49,311 bases of DNA. Source: Antarctobacter heliothermus. GTDB lineage: Bacteria > Pseudomonadota > Alphaproteobacteria > Rhodobacterales > Rhodobacteraceae. Below, one piece after another: positions 36,982-45,575 of this stretch (position 1 is the stretch's first letter; each line of letters starts with the position of its first letter). Where the stretch lies: the NCBI RefSeq assembly GCF_900188425.1, contig NZ_FZON01000039.1, positions 1 to 49,311 of the forward strand. Direction: 5' to 3'. The notes below the pieces were generated by a model. It did not search any database and was not told the origin of the DNA. It saw only the letters and a list, made by a program, of their open reading frames with translations. Made by a program: the position numbers and the translations under genes.

Positions 36982-37434
36982 ATGACCCAAATCCCCCGTT
37001 CCGCCCTGATCCTCGGCCTTGCCGGCGTGGTGCCCTTTGTCTGGGGCGCGCTGACACTCCTGTTGCCCGGCCTGTTCGACTGGGGGCTGGCCACCTTCGG
37101 CCCGCGCTTTGTCGGCCCCTATGTGCAACTCTTCTACGGGGCCGTGATCCTGTCGTTCATGTCCGGCGTGCTCTGGGGGTTTGCGACCAAGGCAGAGGGC
37201 CGACAGGCCGCGACCGGCTATGCGCTGTCGACCCTGCCCGCGCTCTGGGCCTTTTTCACCACGGGCGGCGGCGAAGCGCGCGCCGCGATGAACCTGATTG
37301 TCGGCTTTCTGGCGCTGCTCTTGTTGGATTATGCCTTTGCGCGCTGGGGGCTGGCGCCGCGTTGGTGGATGTACCTGCGGTTGCTGTTGACCGGGCTGGT
37401 GGTTGCCTGCCTTGCGGTCATCGTACTGGTCTGA
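36982..37434 (+). CDS. DUF3429 membrane protein
   Basis: The 150-residue protein is almost wholly hydrophobic, with about four to five transmembrane helices (residues 7-30, 44-66, 78-95, 103-120, 128-150). It fits DUF3429: IPRSALILGLAGVVPF at the start and YGAVILSFMSGVLWGFA in the middle. The family's function is unknown. It lies 63 bases after ispH and 50 before the methyltransferase gene, in the same direction. Confidence 0.83.
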   Translation: MTQIPRSALILGLAGVVPFVWGALTLLLPGLFDWGLATFGPRFVGPYVQLFYGAVILSFMSGVLWGFATKAEGRQAATGYALSTLPALWAFFTTGGGEARAAMNLIVGFLALLLLDYAFARWGLAPRWWMYLRLLLTGLVVACLAVIVLV

Positions 37435-37484
37435 CGACAACACCGCTCTTGCGAAACCGCCGCGAAAAGGCGAGACCACGCGCC

Positions 37485-38075
37485 ATGACCGATCCTGAAA
37501 CCATCCGCCTCTATGATGCCCGCGCCAAGGATTACGCCAGCGTGACCGAGGGCAACGGGCCTGACGCCACATTGCGCGCCTTTCTCGCCGCCCTGCCGCC
37601 TAACGCGCGCGTGCTGGACCTTGGCTGCGGGCCGGGCCGCTCTGCCGGGATCCTCGCCGCCGCCGGGCATACGGTCGAGGCATGGGATGCCTCCGAGGGG
37701 ATGGTGGCATTGGCCTCCAAACAGCCCGGCGTCACCGCGCGACTGGCGGATTTCAACGCCCTTACAGCCCAGTCCGCCTATGATGCGATCTGGGCCAACT
37801 TCAGCCTGCTGCACGCCCCGCGCGCCGACATGCCCCGGCACCTGGCCGCGATCCGACACGCTCTGAAGCCCGGCGGATTGGCGCATGTCGCCGTCAAGGA
37901 AGGCACGGGCAGCCAGCGCGATACCCTAGGCCGCCTCTACACCTATTACACCGAACCCGAACTGTCCTTGCTGCTCACGCAGGCCGACCTCACCCCCGGC
38001 CCGTTCCGGCACGGAGAGGGCATGGGCCTCGACAAGGTCATGGCCCCCTGGATCTCGGTGACCGCCCATGCCTGA
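37485..38075 (+). CDS. Class I SAM-dependent methyltransferase
   Basis: The 196-residue protein has a Methyltransf_11/25 type domain. SAM-binding motif I is [13 protein letters not shown] (residues 43-55); the next acidic strand end is EAWDASEGM, and [14 protein letters not shown] forms motif IV, followed by [11 protein letters not shown]. The substrate is unknown; small-molecule methylation is more likely than nucleic acid given its size and lack of RNA-binding parts. The ATG at 37485 matches the family N-terminus ([13 protein letters not shown]). Its 3' end overlaps the rnhA start by 8 bases. Confidence 0.87.
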   Translation: MTDPETIRLYDARAKDYASVTEGNGPDATLRAFLAALPPNARVLDLGCGPGRSAGILAAAGHTVEAWDASEGMVALASKQPGVTARLADFNALTAQSAYDAIWANFSLLHAPRADMPRHLAAIRHALKPGGLAHVAVKEGTGSQRDTLGRLYTYYTEPELSLLLTQADLTPGPFRHGEGMGLDKVMAPWISVTAHA

Positions 38076-38520
38076 GCTTTTCGCCTATACGGACGGCGCC
38101 TGTTCCGGCAATCCGGGCCCCGGTGGTTGGGGCGCGCTGCTGCACGCCAAGACCGGCGACGAAATCGTCAAGACGCGCGAACTCAGCGGCGGCGAGGCGC
38201 AGACCACCAACAACCGGATGGAACTGCTGGCCGCGATCAACGCGCTGGAATCGCTCAGCCGCGCCTCCCACATCACGGTCGTGACCGACAGCGCCTACGT
38301 CAAGAACGGCGTCACCAGCTGGATCCATGGATGGAAGCGCAACGGCTGGAAAACCTCCGCCAAGAAGCCGGTCAAGAACGTCGACCTCTGGCAACGCCTG
38401 GAAGAGGCGCAAAAGCGCCACACCGTCACCTGGGAATGGGTCAAGGGCCACGCTGGCCATCCGGAAAACGAACGCGCCGATGAACTTGCCCGCGCCGGCA
38501 TGGCCCCGTTCAAGAAATGA
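38068..38520 (+). CDS. rnhA: Ribonuclease HI
   Basis: The 150-residue enzyme cleaves the RNA strand of RNA-DNA hybrids. The four catalytic carboxylates are visible: D9 ([15 protein letters not shown]), E52 (NNRMELLAA), D74 ([11 protein letters not shown]) and the Asp of ENERADELA near the C-terminus. The basic handle region ([16 protein letters not shown]) is present, as in E. coli. The start overlaps the methyltransferase by 8 bases; the stop overlaps the TRIC gene start (ATGA). All this supports a coupled operon. Confidence 0.96.
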   Translation: MPELFAYTDGACSGNPGPGGWGALLHAKTGDEIVKTRELSGGEAQTTNNRMELLAAINALESLSRASHITVVTDSAYVKNGVTSWIHGWKRNGWKTSAKKPVKNVDLWQRLEEAQKRHTVTWEWVKGHAGHPENERADELARAGMAPFKK

Positions 38521-39137
38521 CCCCGCTTGTCCTGCTCGACTATGCGGCGGTGCTGGTCTTTGCACTGACTGGCGCGCTGGTGGCCAGCCGCGCCCAGCTG
38601 GATATCGTGGGCTTTGCCTTTCTCGCCGGGGTGACAGGCCTCGGCGGCGGCACCCTGCGCGACGTGCTGCTGGACCGCCCGCCGATCTGGGTCGCCGACC
38701 AGACCTACCTCGGCGTCGTCACCGGTGCGGCGGTGCTGGTCTTTTTCACCGCGCACCTGCTGGAAAGCCGGATGAAGGCGATCCTCTGGCTGGACGCCTT
38801 CGCACTGGGCGTCGCCGTGGCGGCCGGGGCCGGCTTGGCGCAAAGGCTCGGCCAGCCGCCCGCAGTGGTTCTGGTCATGGGCATCGCCACCGGCTGCGCC
38901 GGGGGGCTGGCGCGCGACGTGGTCGCCAACGAGGTGCCGCTGGTGCTGAAACAAGGCGAACTCTATGTCACCTGCGCGTTGGCGGGCTCGCTGACCACGG
39001 TGCTGGCGGTGGGGGTGGGCGCAGCACCGGCGATAGCCGCGGCGCTGACGGCACTTGTCACTATTGGACTGCGCGCCGGATCACTGGCGCTGGGTTGGCG
39101 GCTGCCAGTCTACAAACCCCGCCCTCCCCGCGTCTGA
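38517..39137 (+). CDS. TRIC-type (UPF0126) membrane channel protein
   Basis: The 206-residue membrane protein has two repeated three-helix units, each ending in the glycine-rich GxxGG motif: [18 protein letters not shown] and [19 protein letters not shown]. This is the prokaryotic TRIC cation-channel family (UPF0126, like E. coli YicG/YadS), which forms homotrimeric potassium-permeable pores in studied members; some relatives are linked to glycine transport. About seven helices are predicted. It is the last gene of the ispH operon, followed by a repeat with a strong hairpin. Confidence 0.88.
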   Translation: MTPLVLLDYAAVLVFALTGALVASRAQLDIVGFAFLAGVTGLGGGTLRDVLLDRPPIWVADQTYLGVVTGAAVLVFFTAHLLESRMKAILWLDAFALGVAVAAGAGLAQRLGQPPAVVLVMGIATGCAGGLARDVVANEVPLVLKQGELYVTCALAGSLTTVLAVGVGAAPAIAAALTALVTIGLRAGSLALGWRLPVYKPRPPRV

Positions 39138-39160
39138 CATCCGGCACACCGAGCCCCCTG

Positions 39161-39210
39161 TTTCTTCTGTCTGAAAATATCCCGGGGAGCGCGAGGGGCT
39201 GGCCCCTCGC
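39161..39210 (+). repeat. Dispersed intergenic repeat, copy E, with hairpin
   Basis: TTTCTTCTGTCTGAAAATAT then CCCGGGGAGC and a 9-bp stem GCGAGGGGC/GCCCCTCGC (39191-39210). It lies between the convergent TRIC and MalY-type genes and is a likely terminator for one or both. Confidence 0.8.
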
Positions 39211-39232
39211 ACCCGTCCTTCAGGGCGCGCCG

Positions 39233-40408
39233 CTACTGCAAGTCGGCAAACGCCGCCTGCATCCGCGCCACGGCCTCCGCCACCCGCGCGCGCGGAGTGG
39301 CGAAATTGAACCGCAGGTAGCGCTCGCCACCATAGCCAAAGGTCGGCCCGTGGTTCACCGCGATCTTCGCCTCGCGCTCGACGCGGCGGGTGAATTCCTC
39401 GCGTTCCATCCCGGTGCCGGCGAAATCCACCCAGCCCAGATAGGTCGCCTCCATCGGCATCGACTGGACACCCGGAATGGCATTGACCCCCTCGTCGAAC
39501 AGCCGCCGGTTGCCATCCAGATACTGCACCAATTCATCGACCCAGGCCGCCCCTTCGGGCGAACAGGCGGCGGTTGCCATCACAAGGCCGAATGAATTGG
39601 GCGACATGCCCATGGCCGCCATCGCCTTGGCAAAGCGCGCCCGCAACGCGTCGTCAGGGATGATCACGTTGCCGATATGGGCACCCGCGATGTTAAAGGT
39701 CTTGGTGGTGGCCGACATCATCACCAGACGGTCCATGATGTCGGGGGCGGCGACCGCCATCGGCACATGCGTGTGCCCCGGCATCACCAGGTCGTTGTGA
39801 ATCTCGTCCGAGATCAGCAGCAGGTCATGGCGTTCGGCAAAACTGCCCACCGCCTGCAATTCTGCCTTGGACCAGACACGTCCGCCGGGATTATGGGGGG
39901 AACACAGGATCACCATCTTTTCGTCGCCGGTCATCAGCGCGTCATACTCGTCCACATCCATGACGTAGCGCCCGTTCTCCAGCACCAGCGGGCATTCCAC
40001 CACCTTGCGGCCCATGGCGCGGATCACCCGCGCAAAGGCGTGATAGACCGGCGTGAACAGGACCACGCTGTCCTCCGGCTCGGTGTAGGCTTGCAGGCAC
40101 ATGGAAATGCCGTTCACCAGACCATGGGTGGAAAAGATCCACTCCGGCGCCACCTGCCATCCGTGCCGTTCTGACGCCCACCAGCGGATCGCATCCAGAT
40201 AGGACCGATCATCGCCGTAGTAGCCATAGATCCCGTGATCGACCATGCCCTGCAACGCCTGCGATATACAGTCGGGCGCGCGGAAATCCATGTCAGCCAC
40301 CCACATGGCCAGCCCGTCCTCGGGTGACACGTCATAGCGCGCCTCCATCATGTCCCACTTCATGGCATGGGTGCCGACGCGGTCGATCACTTCGTCAAAA
40401 CGGCTCAT
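39233..40408 (-). CDS. MalY/PatB-type PLP-dependent cystathionine beta-lyase/aminotransferase
   Basis: The 391-residue fold-type I PLP enzyme resembles MalY and PatB, which cleave cystathionine (C-S beta-lyase). The PLP lysine is K236 in MSATTKTFNIAG; D201 (LLISDEIHNDL) and N173 (SPHNPGGRVW) contact the cofactor, and an Arg near the C-terminus (GERYLRFNFA) binds the substrate carboxylate. The MalY-type start FDEVIDRVGTHAMKWD is present. It would supply homocysteine for methionine synthesis or degrade sulfur amino acids. The ATG at 40408 is used. It is divergent from the def cluster with 104 bases between. Confidence 0.9.
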   Translation of the reverse strand: MSRFDEVIDRVGTHAMKWDMMEARYDVSPEDGLAMWVADMDFRAPDCISQALQGMVDHGIYGYYGDDRSYLDAIRWWASERHGWQVAPEWIFSTHGLVNGISMCLQAYTEPEDSVVLFTPVYHAFARVIRAMGRKVVECPLVLENGRYVMDVDEYDALMTGDEKMVILCSPHNPGGRVWSKAELQAVGSFAERHDLLLISDEIHNDLVMPGHTHVPMAVAAPDIMDRLVMMSATTKTFNIAGAHIGNVIIPDDALRARFAKAMAAMGMSPNSFGLVMATAACSPEGAAWVDELVQYLDGNRRLFDEGVNAIPGVQSMPMEATYLGWVDFAGTGMEREEFTRRVEREAKIAVNHGPTFGYGGERYLRFNFATPRARVAEAVARMQAAFADLQ

Positions 40409-40512
40409 TTCCTGACCTCTATCTGGTTTTCGAAGCGGCACGCTACTGGTCTGGCCGCCAAGGGCAAGGGCACATGCTTGCCTAAACCGCGCGCGGCGCT
40501 TAAATCAGCGCC

Positions 40513-41040
40513 ATGAAACGGCCCATCCTCATCCACCCCGATCCTCGCCTGAAGAAGCACTGTGATCCCGTCGACGATTTGTCGGACGATTTGCGCGTGC
40601 TTGCGGACGACATGCTGGAAACCATGTATGCCGCGCCCGGCATCGGCCTTGCGGCCCCGCAGGTCGGGGTGATGTCGCGGCTGATCGTGCTGGATTGCGT
40701 GAAATCCGACAGCGAAGAGGCGTCGCGCCCGCTGGTCATGTTCAACCCCAGGGTTCTGGCCAGTTCGGATGAACGCAACGTCTACGAAGAGGGCTGCCTG
40801 TCGATCCCCGATCAATACGCCGATGTCGAACGCCCCAAGATCGTCGACGTGGAATGGATTGACCGCGACGGCAAGCTGCAGTCAGAGACCTTTGACGGTC
40901 TCTGGGCGACCTGTGTGCAGCATGAGATCGACCACCTCGAAGGGACGCTGTTCATCGACTACCTCAAACCGCTGCGGCGGCAGTTGATCACCCGCAAGAT
41001 GGTCAAACTGAAAAAAGAACGCGCGCGGGAACGGGCATGA
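40513..41040 (+). CDS. def: Peptide deformylase, first of three tandem copies
   Basis: The 175-residue metalloprotease removes the formyl group from nascent proteins. All three deformylase motifs are intact: GIGLAAPQVG (43-52), EGCLSIP with metal ligand C95, and QHEIDHLEG with H137, catalytic E138 and H141. The C-terminal basic helix is of the bacterial type 1 enzyme. This is probably the main housekeeping copy. Its stop overlaps the next def start (ATGA), so all three copies are translationally coupled. Confidence 0.95.
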   Translation: MKRPILIHPDPRLKKHCDPVDDLSDDLRVLADDMLETMYAAPGIGLAAPQVGVMSRLIVLDCVKSDSEEASRPLVMFNPRVLASSDERNVYEEGCLSIPDQYADVERPKIVDVEWIDRDGKLQSETFDGLWATCVQHEIDHLEGTLFIDYLKPLRRQLITRKMVKLKKERARERA

Positions 41041-41540
41041 GCCTGCTGCCGATCCTGAAATGGCCCGACCCGCGCCTGGCGCAGGTCTGCACTCCGGTGG
41101 TCGACCCGGCAGCGGTTGAGCAACTGGTCACCGATATGTTCGAGACCATGTATGCCGCGCCGGGCCGGGGTCTTGCCGCGCCGCAGATCGGCGTGATGGC
41201 GCGTCTGTTTGTCATGGATGCGGGCTGGAAAGAGGGTGACATGACCCCGCTTGCCTGCCTCGATCCAAGGATCACCCTGACCACCGATGCCACCGCGACA
41301 GCGACCGAAGGGTGCCTGTCCGTGCCGGGCGTCACCGCCGATGTGACCCGCCCCGCCGAGATCACGCTGACCTTTACCGACCTGACCGGCACGGCGCAGG
41401 AGGTGACCCTGACCGGCGCTGCGGCGACCATCGCCCAGCACGAGCTGGATCATCTGGACGGCATCATGCATTTCGACCGGATTGACCCGGCGGCGCGGGA
41501 CACCCTGCTGGCGGATTACGCAAAGGGGCAGGGCGTATGA
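41037..41540 (+). CDS. def: Peptide deformylase, second tandem copy
   Basis: The 167-residue paralogue keeps every catalytic motif: GRGLAAPQIG (43-52), EGCLSVPG with C93, and AQHELDHLDG with H135, E136 and H139. It is therefore probably active. Its C-terminus (after the last motif) is shorter than in the first copy and ends without the basic helix. Substrate preference may differ from copy one. Both start and stop overlap the neighbours by 4 bases. Confidence 0.93.
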   Translation: MSLLPILKWPDPRLAQVCTPVVDPAAVEQLVTDMFETMYAAPGRGLAAPQIGVMARLFVMDAGWKEGDMTPLACLDPRITLTTDATATATEGCLSVPGVTADVTRPAEITLTFTDLTGTAQEVTLTGAAATIAQHELDHLDGIMHFDRIDPAARDTLLADYAKGQGV

Positions 41541-42031
41541 CCAAACGGCCCTTTGTCCCTTGGCCGGACAAACGCCTGCGCACCGCCGCCGCGCCGGTCC
41601 CCGAGATCACCGATGACATCCACACCATCTGGCAGGACATGGTCGACACGATGGAGGCGATGCCCGGCGTCGGCCTTGCCGCGCCGCAGATCGGCGTAAT
41701 GCTGCGCCTCGCAGTCGTCGATGCCTCTGACGAACGGGGCAAGGCAATCCTGATGGCCAACCCGGTCATCCTGCATGCTTCGGTCGAGTTTCGCGATCAC
41801 GAAGAAGCCAGTCCGAATCTGCCTGGTGTTCATGCAAAGATTTCGCGCCCGCGTGCGGTGACGGTCACGTACCTGGATCATCAGGGCGTGAAGGTGCGCA
41901 AGGATCTGGTCGGCCTCTGGGCGACCTCGGTCCAGCACCAGATCGACCATCTCCAAGGGCGGATGTATTTCGACAGACTCAGCAAGATCAAACGCGACAT
42001 GCTGCTCAGAAAGGCCCGAAAACTGGGCTGA
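41537..42031 (+). CDS. Deformylase-like protein, third tandem copy, with lost catalytic residues
   Basis: The 164-residue paralogue keeps the fold and motif 1 (GVGLAAPQIG, 44-53) but not the active site. The EGCLSxP motif reads EASPNLPG (90-97), with serine in place of the metal-binding cysteine, and the HExxH motif reads H134-Q-I-D-H138, with glutamine in place of the catalytic glutamate. It should bind metal poorly and not hydrolyse formyl-peptides. No frameshift or stop is seen, so it looks like a maintained pseudoenzyme that could be regulatory, or could bind ribosomes or nascent chains. It is coupled to copy two by ATGA and followed by fmt after 153 bases. Confidence 0.92.
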   Translation: MTKRPFVPWPDKRLRTAAAPVPEITDDIHTIWQDMVDTMEAMPGVGLAAPQIGVMLRLAVVDASDERGKAILMANPVILHASVEFRDHEEASPNLPGVHAKISRPRAVTVTYLDHQGVKVRKDLVGLWATSVQHQIDHLQGRMYFDRLSKIKRDMLLRKARKLG

Positions 42032-42184
42032 GTCAGGCTTGGCTGCTGATGTCCGCACACCCGCCGCCTGCCATCCGGGGTTTGGCCCGGGACCTCTGGC
42101 ATCCGGTCAGTTCCAGTCAAAGCCTCTTCTGCCCGGCTGCGACCTGCGGTAAGACCCCGGCAATCAGGACAAGGGAGTTTTCAC

Positions 42185-43096
42185 ATGCGCGTCATCTTCA
42201 TGGGCACCCCCGACTTCTCTGTCCCCGTGCTGAACGCGCTGGTCGCGGCAGGGCACGATATCGCCTGTGTCTACTGCCAACCGCCGCGCCCGGCAGGCCG
42301 GGGCAAAAAGGACCGGGCCACGCCGGTCCAGGCCTGGGCCGAGGCACTGGGCCTGCCGGTCCGCCATCCGACCAGCCTCAAATCCCCTGCCGAACAACAG
42401 GCTTTCGCAGACCTCGATGCCGACATCGCCGTCGTCGTCGCCTACGGGCTGATCCTGCCCCAGGCCATCCTCGACGCCCCCTCCCGGGGCTGCCTCAACA
42501 TCCACGCCTCTCTCCTGCCGCGCTGGCGCGGGGCGGCTCCGATCCACCGCGCGATCATGGCGGGGGATGCGGAAACCGGCATCTGCATCATGCGGATGGA
42601 GGCCGGTCTGGATACCGGCCCGGTCCTGCTGCGCGAGGCCACGCCGATCGGTGCAACCGAAACCACCGGCGACCTGCACGACCGCCTCAGCGCGCTGGGG
42701 GCGCAGCTGATCGTCACGGCGCTGGACAGGATCGACACGCTCACACCGGAAACGCAACCCAAGGACGGCGTCACCTACGCCGCCAAGATCGACAAATCCG
42801 AGGCCGCAATCGACTGGACCCATCCCGCGGCAGATGTCTCGCGCCAGATCCGCGGACTGTCGCCTTTCCCCGGTGCCTGGACCACGCACTCGGGCGACCG
42901 CATCAAGCTGCTGGGCGCGGATGCGGCGACAGGACAGGGTGCGCCCGGCACGCTGCTGGACGACAAGTTCACCGTCGCCTGCGGCAAGAACGCCCTGCGC
43001 GTCACCCGCGCCCAGCGGGCGGGCAAAGGTGCACAGGACGCCGCAACCTTTCTAAACGGTTTTCCACTGCCGCCCGGCACCCGCCTGGGCGACTGA
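42185..43096 (+). CDS. fmt: Methionyl-tRNA formyltransferase
   Basis: The 303-residue enzyme formylates initiator Met-tRNA with 10-formyl-THF. The N-terminus is [14 protein letters not shown], then [17 protein letters not shown] with the catalytic Asn and His and the SLLPRWRG formyl-THF loop, and DTGPVLL with the catalytic Asp region. The C-terminal OB-like domain (residues ~205-303) binds tRNA. Placed after the three deformylases, it supplies the opposite reaction, a linkage seen in many bacteria. GGGAG lies upstream of the ATG. The 153 bases between def copy three and fmt contain no gene I can see. Confidence 0.95.
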   Translation: MRVIFMGTPDFSVPVLNALVAAGHDIACVYCQPPRPAGRGKKDRATPVQAWAEALGLPVRHPTSLKSPAEQQAFADLDADIAVVVAYGLILPQAILDAPSRGCLNIHASLLPRWRGAAPIHRAIMAGDAETGICIMRMEAGLDTGPVLLREATPIGATETTGDLHDRLSALGAQLIVTALDRIDTLTPETQPKDGVTYAAKIDKSEAAIDWTHPAADVSRQIRGLSPFPGAWTTHSGDRIKLLGADAATGQGAPGTLLDDKFTVACGKNALRVTRAQRAGKGAQDAATFLNGFPLPPGTRLGD

Positions 43097-43152
43097 CCCG
43101 CCGCCAGCGCGCGACAAGGCCGCTGAAGTGACCACACACACAGGAGACGCTC

Positions 43153-43392
43153 ATGTTCCCAACCCTGATCGGCACCGTGGTGATCGCGGGCATCGTCGGA
43201 TACGCCTCCGAGAAGTCCCGGTTCACACATAACGGCATCCTGCCCAGTATCATCATCTGCATTGGCGGGGCGTTTTTGTTCTATTTCGTGACGATCATGT
43301 TTGGCATCGGCTTTCGCGCGCCGGGCCTCAACGCCATCGCCGCCTCCATCGGCGCGCTGGTCATAGTCCCCACGCACTGGCGCAAACGCTGA
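43153..43392 (+). CDS. Small hydrophobic membrane protein, GlsB/YeaQ-like
   Basis: The 79-residue protein has two to three hydrophobic helices (2-18, 29-52, 58-72) with a Gly-rich pattern (GTVVIAGIVGYASEKS, SIIICIGGAFLFYF). It resembles GlsB/YeaQ/YmgE transglycosylase-associated proteins, small inner-membrane proteins of unclear role that are often stress-induced, but the match is loose. GGAGA precedes the ATG. It lies 56 bases after fmt and may be co-transcribed. Confidence 0.7.
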   Translation: MFPTLIGTVVIAGIVGYASEKSRFTHNGILPSIIICIGGAFLFYFVTIMFGIGFRAPGLNAIAASIGALVIVPTHWRKR

Positions 43393-43412
43393 AGCCCAGC
43401 AAACTGCCCCTG

Positions 43413-43473
43413 TTTCTTCTGTCCAAAAATATCCCGGGGGAGTCGACCGCAGGGAGACGGGGGCAGCGCCCCC
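43413..43473 (+). repeat. Dispersed intergenic repeat, copy F (61 bp, identical to copy G)
   Basis: TTTCTTCTGTCCAAAAATAT, CCCGGGGGAGTCGACCGCAG, GGAGAC, then the hairpin GGGGGC-AGC-GCCCCC (43459-43473). Base for base it is the reverse complement of 48610-48670. It lies in the 252-base gap between the two small membrane-protein genes. Confidence 0.85.
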
Positions 43474-43644
43474 TCATGCCGTTGCCGGGCTGGGGACGGT
43501 TTGGAGTGACCCCTTGTCCGTCAAGCCGATGCGCTTGCATCGCACCTTTCCCGCGGTCAACCCTGTCGGTGCAACCTTCCCCCTAGGCCTCGCCATTGCG
43601 CTCGACTATCCTGAGGCCGAAACCCGTCCCGTCAGGAGACCCTC

Positions 43645-43878
43645 ATGCCCATCGTCTGGCTTATCATCGTCGGCGCCGCTGCCGGCTTCCTTGCCACCCG
43701 TATGATGAGAATGGACACCGGCATCTTGCCCACCATCGCCATCGGCATCGGCGGCGCGCTCATTGGCGGTTTGATCATCCGCTTTCTGCTGGCGGTCACC
43801 GGGTTGCTGGCGGGGCTCGTCGGGGCTGTCCTGGGCGCGCTGGTGCTGATTTGGGTGTATAAGACCTACCTGCGCTGA
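43645..43878 (+). CDS. Small membrane protein, GlsB/YeaQ/YmgE family
   Basis: The 77-residue protein has three hydrophobic segments (2-17, 28-47, 49-72) with repeated glycine-small residue pairs (IVGAAAGFLATRMMRMDTG, IGIGGALIGGLII). The pattern of an N-terminal WLIIVGAAAGFLA and central GIGGALIGG is close to the transglycosylase-associated GlsB/YeaQ group. Function unknown, often under general-stress control. AGGAGA precedes the ATG. With the previous small gene it makes a pair on either side of repeat copy F. Confidence 0.75.
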   Translation: MPIVWLIIVGAAAGFLATRMMRMDTGILPTIAIGIGGALIGGLIIRFLLAVTGLLAGLVGAVLGALVLIWVYKTYLR

Positions 43879-43975
43879 ACACTGTGCAGCAGCGCAAAGC
43901 CTCTGCGCGCCGCGCGCCCTTTGCCCAGTACGTTCCGGCCTCTATCTGTTCAGCAGGCAACAGGAGGCGCAAGAC

Positions 43976-44965
43976 ATGGGACAACTGGTTGACGGCATCT
44001 GGCATGAGGGTTGGTACGACACAAAGAAATCGGGCGGAAAATTTGTGCGCTCGGATTCGGCGTCGCGCAACTGGATCACGGCCGACGGCAACGCTGGCCC
44101 CTCAGGCGAAGGCGGGTTCAAGGCCGAACGAGACCGCTATCACCTCTACGTCAGTCTTGCCTGTCCCTGGGCGCACCGCGCGCTGGTTTTCCGCAAGCTC
44201 AAGGGGCTGGAGGATCTGATCACCGTCAGCGTCGTCCACCCTGACATGCTGGGCGACGGCTGGACCTTTGAGAGCGACAGCGACGGCGCGACGGGCGACA
44301 CTCTGTATGGGCTGCCCTACCTGCGCGATGTCTACATCAAGGCAGACCCCAAGGCGACAACCCGCGTCACGGTGCCGATCCTGTGGGACAAACAGCGCGA
44401 AACCATCGTTTCCAACGAATCCGCCGAGATCATCCGCATGTTCAACAGCGCCTTTGACGGACTGACGGGCAATACGGACGATTACTGGCCCAAAGACCTG
44501 CGGGACGCCATCGACCCGGTCAACGCGCGCATCTACGACACGGTCAACAACGGTGTCTACAAATCCGGTTTTGCCACCTCGCAAGAGGCCTATGACGCAG
44601 CCGTCACCCCACTGTTCGAGACGCTCGACTGGATCGAAGAGAGGCTGGCAGGCAACCGCTATTTGATGGGTGATCGCGTCACAGAGGCCGATTGGCGGCT
44701 GTTCACGACGTTGATCCGGTTCGACATGGTTTACCACGGCCACTTCAAATGCAACCGCGCGCGGATCGTGGATTATCCCAACCTCTGGGCCTACACCCGC
44801 GAGCTGTACCAGTGGCCCGGTGTCGCCGAGACAGTGAACTTCGCACATATCACGCGGCACTACTACTACAGCCATGACACGGTGAACCCGCATCGCATCG
44901 TGCCTGTGGGTCCGGACCTCGACCTGAATGCGCCGCATGGACGCGAGCGTTTGCGGGCGGCCTGA
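43976..44965 (+). CDS. Glutathionyl-hydroquinone reductase (Xi-class GST)
   Basis: The 329-residue protein is a Xi-class glutathione transferase (YqjG/ECM4/PcpF type). The catalytic cysteine is C63 in SLACPWAHRAL, the CPWAHR signature of the class. Further marks are GLPYLRDVYIKADP, RVTVPILWDKQ, NESAEIIRMFNSAF, and the C-terminal helical domain with LFTTLIRFDMVYHGHFKCN. It reduces glutathionyl-hydroquinones, linked to quinone detoxification and aromatic degradation. It stands alone; the receiver gene converges on it with 14 bases between. Confidence 0.93.
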   Translation: MGQLVDGIWHEGWYDTKKSGGKFVRSDSASRNWITADGNAGPSGEGGFKAERDRYHLYVSLACPWAHRALVFRKLKGLEDLITVSVVHPDMLGDGWTFESDSDGATGDTLYGLPYLRDVYIKADPKATTRVTVPILWDKQRETIVSNESAEIIRMFNSAFDGLTGNTDDYWPKDLRDAIDPVNARIYDTVNNGVYKSGFATSQEAYDAAVTPLFETLDWIEERLAGNRYLMGDRVTEADWRLFTTLIRFDMVYHGHFKCNRARIVDYPNLWAYTRELYQWPGVAETVNFAHITRHYYYSHDTVNPHRIVPVGPDLDLNAPHGRERLRAA

Positions 44966-44979
44966 ACCCGGTCAACAAG

Positions 44980-45342
44980 TCAGGGTGCGCGTGCGTAGTG
45001 GTGTACCATGTTTGTCAGGTCGTCAGGCGGTGTCGAACTGGGCAGGTAGGCGCAGGCATTGGCGCACAGGTTGAAGATTGACCCATCCGAGAAAAAGCTG
45101 GTGTTGGTGACAAAGATGATCCGCGCTTCGGGTTGGCGAAACTGGGCGATATCAGAAATCGCCAGCGCGCTGTCGTTTTCGACCACCACATCAAGGATGA
45201 TCACCTGGAACGACCGGGTTTCCAGCAGCTCAAACGCCGCGTCCTGGGTATAGGCTGTCCAGACGTTGGCGCCGCTGCGTTGCAAATGGCGCTGCCAGAG
45301 CTGAGCAAGCGGCTTGCTGCTTTCCACAATCAGCACATTCAC
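44980..45342 (-). CDS. Stand-alone receiver-domain protein with atypical active site
   Basis: The 120-residue protein has the size and strand pattern of a single CheY-like receiver. The phosphoacceptor Asp is present (D51 in VIILDVV) and a Thr follows at the conserved position (T79 in IIFVTNT). The acidic pair at the end of strand one is reduced to a single Glu (VLIVESSKP), and the conserved Lys of the KP motif is missing (AYLPSSTPPDDL). Phosphorylation may be weak or absent. I chose the GTG at 45340-45342, with GGAGG 5 bases ahead; another GTG 12 bases upstream is in frame. No output domain and no kinase are nearby. Confidence 0.78.
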   Translation of the reverse strand: MNVLIVESSKPLAQLWQRHLQRSGANVWTAYTQDAAFELLETRSFQVIILDVVVENDSALAISDIAQFRQPEARIIFVTNTSFFSDGSIFNLCANACAYLPSSTPPDDLTNMVHHYARAP

Positions 45343-45575
45343 GCGAACCTCCACAGATCCAAGTCCCGAAACGGGATTTAGACTAAACTTTCGTATAGGT
45401 TTATCAATCCTTCACAGGAATGAAGAAAGAGTTAACCCACCCTTGATATTTGCGTGAACGCAGAGTTTCCGCCGGGCGGTTCGCCGCCGTCCTGCCCAGC
45501 GTCTCTGCCGAAGCGTGCTTGCTCCGCGCGCCGGTGTTGATACTGTGCGCCATCAAACAGCAAACGAGGGAATTC

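Noticed and set aside
36943-37572. Minus-strand frame opposite the DUF3429 and methyltransferase genes
   Set aside because: Gln/Gly/Arg-rich shadow composition and no start signal; the plus-strand genes have clear family features.
42032-42184. Possible small gene between def copy three and fmt
   Set aside because: No frame of useful length with a ribosome site was found in the 153 bases; it looks like leader sequence for fmt.
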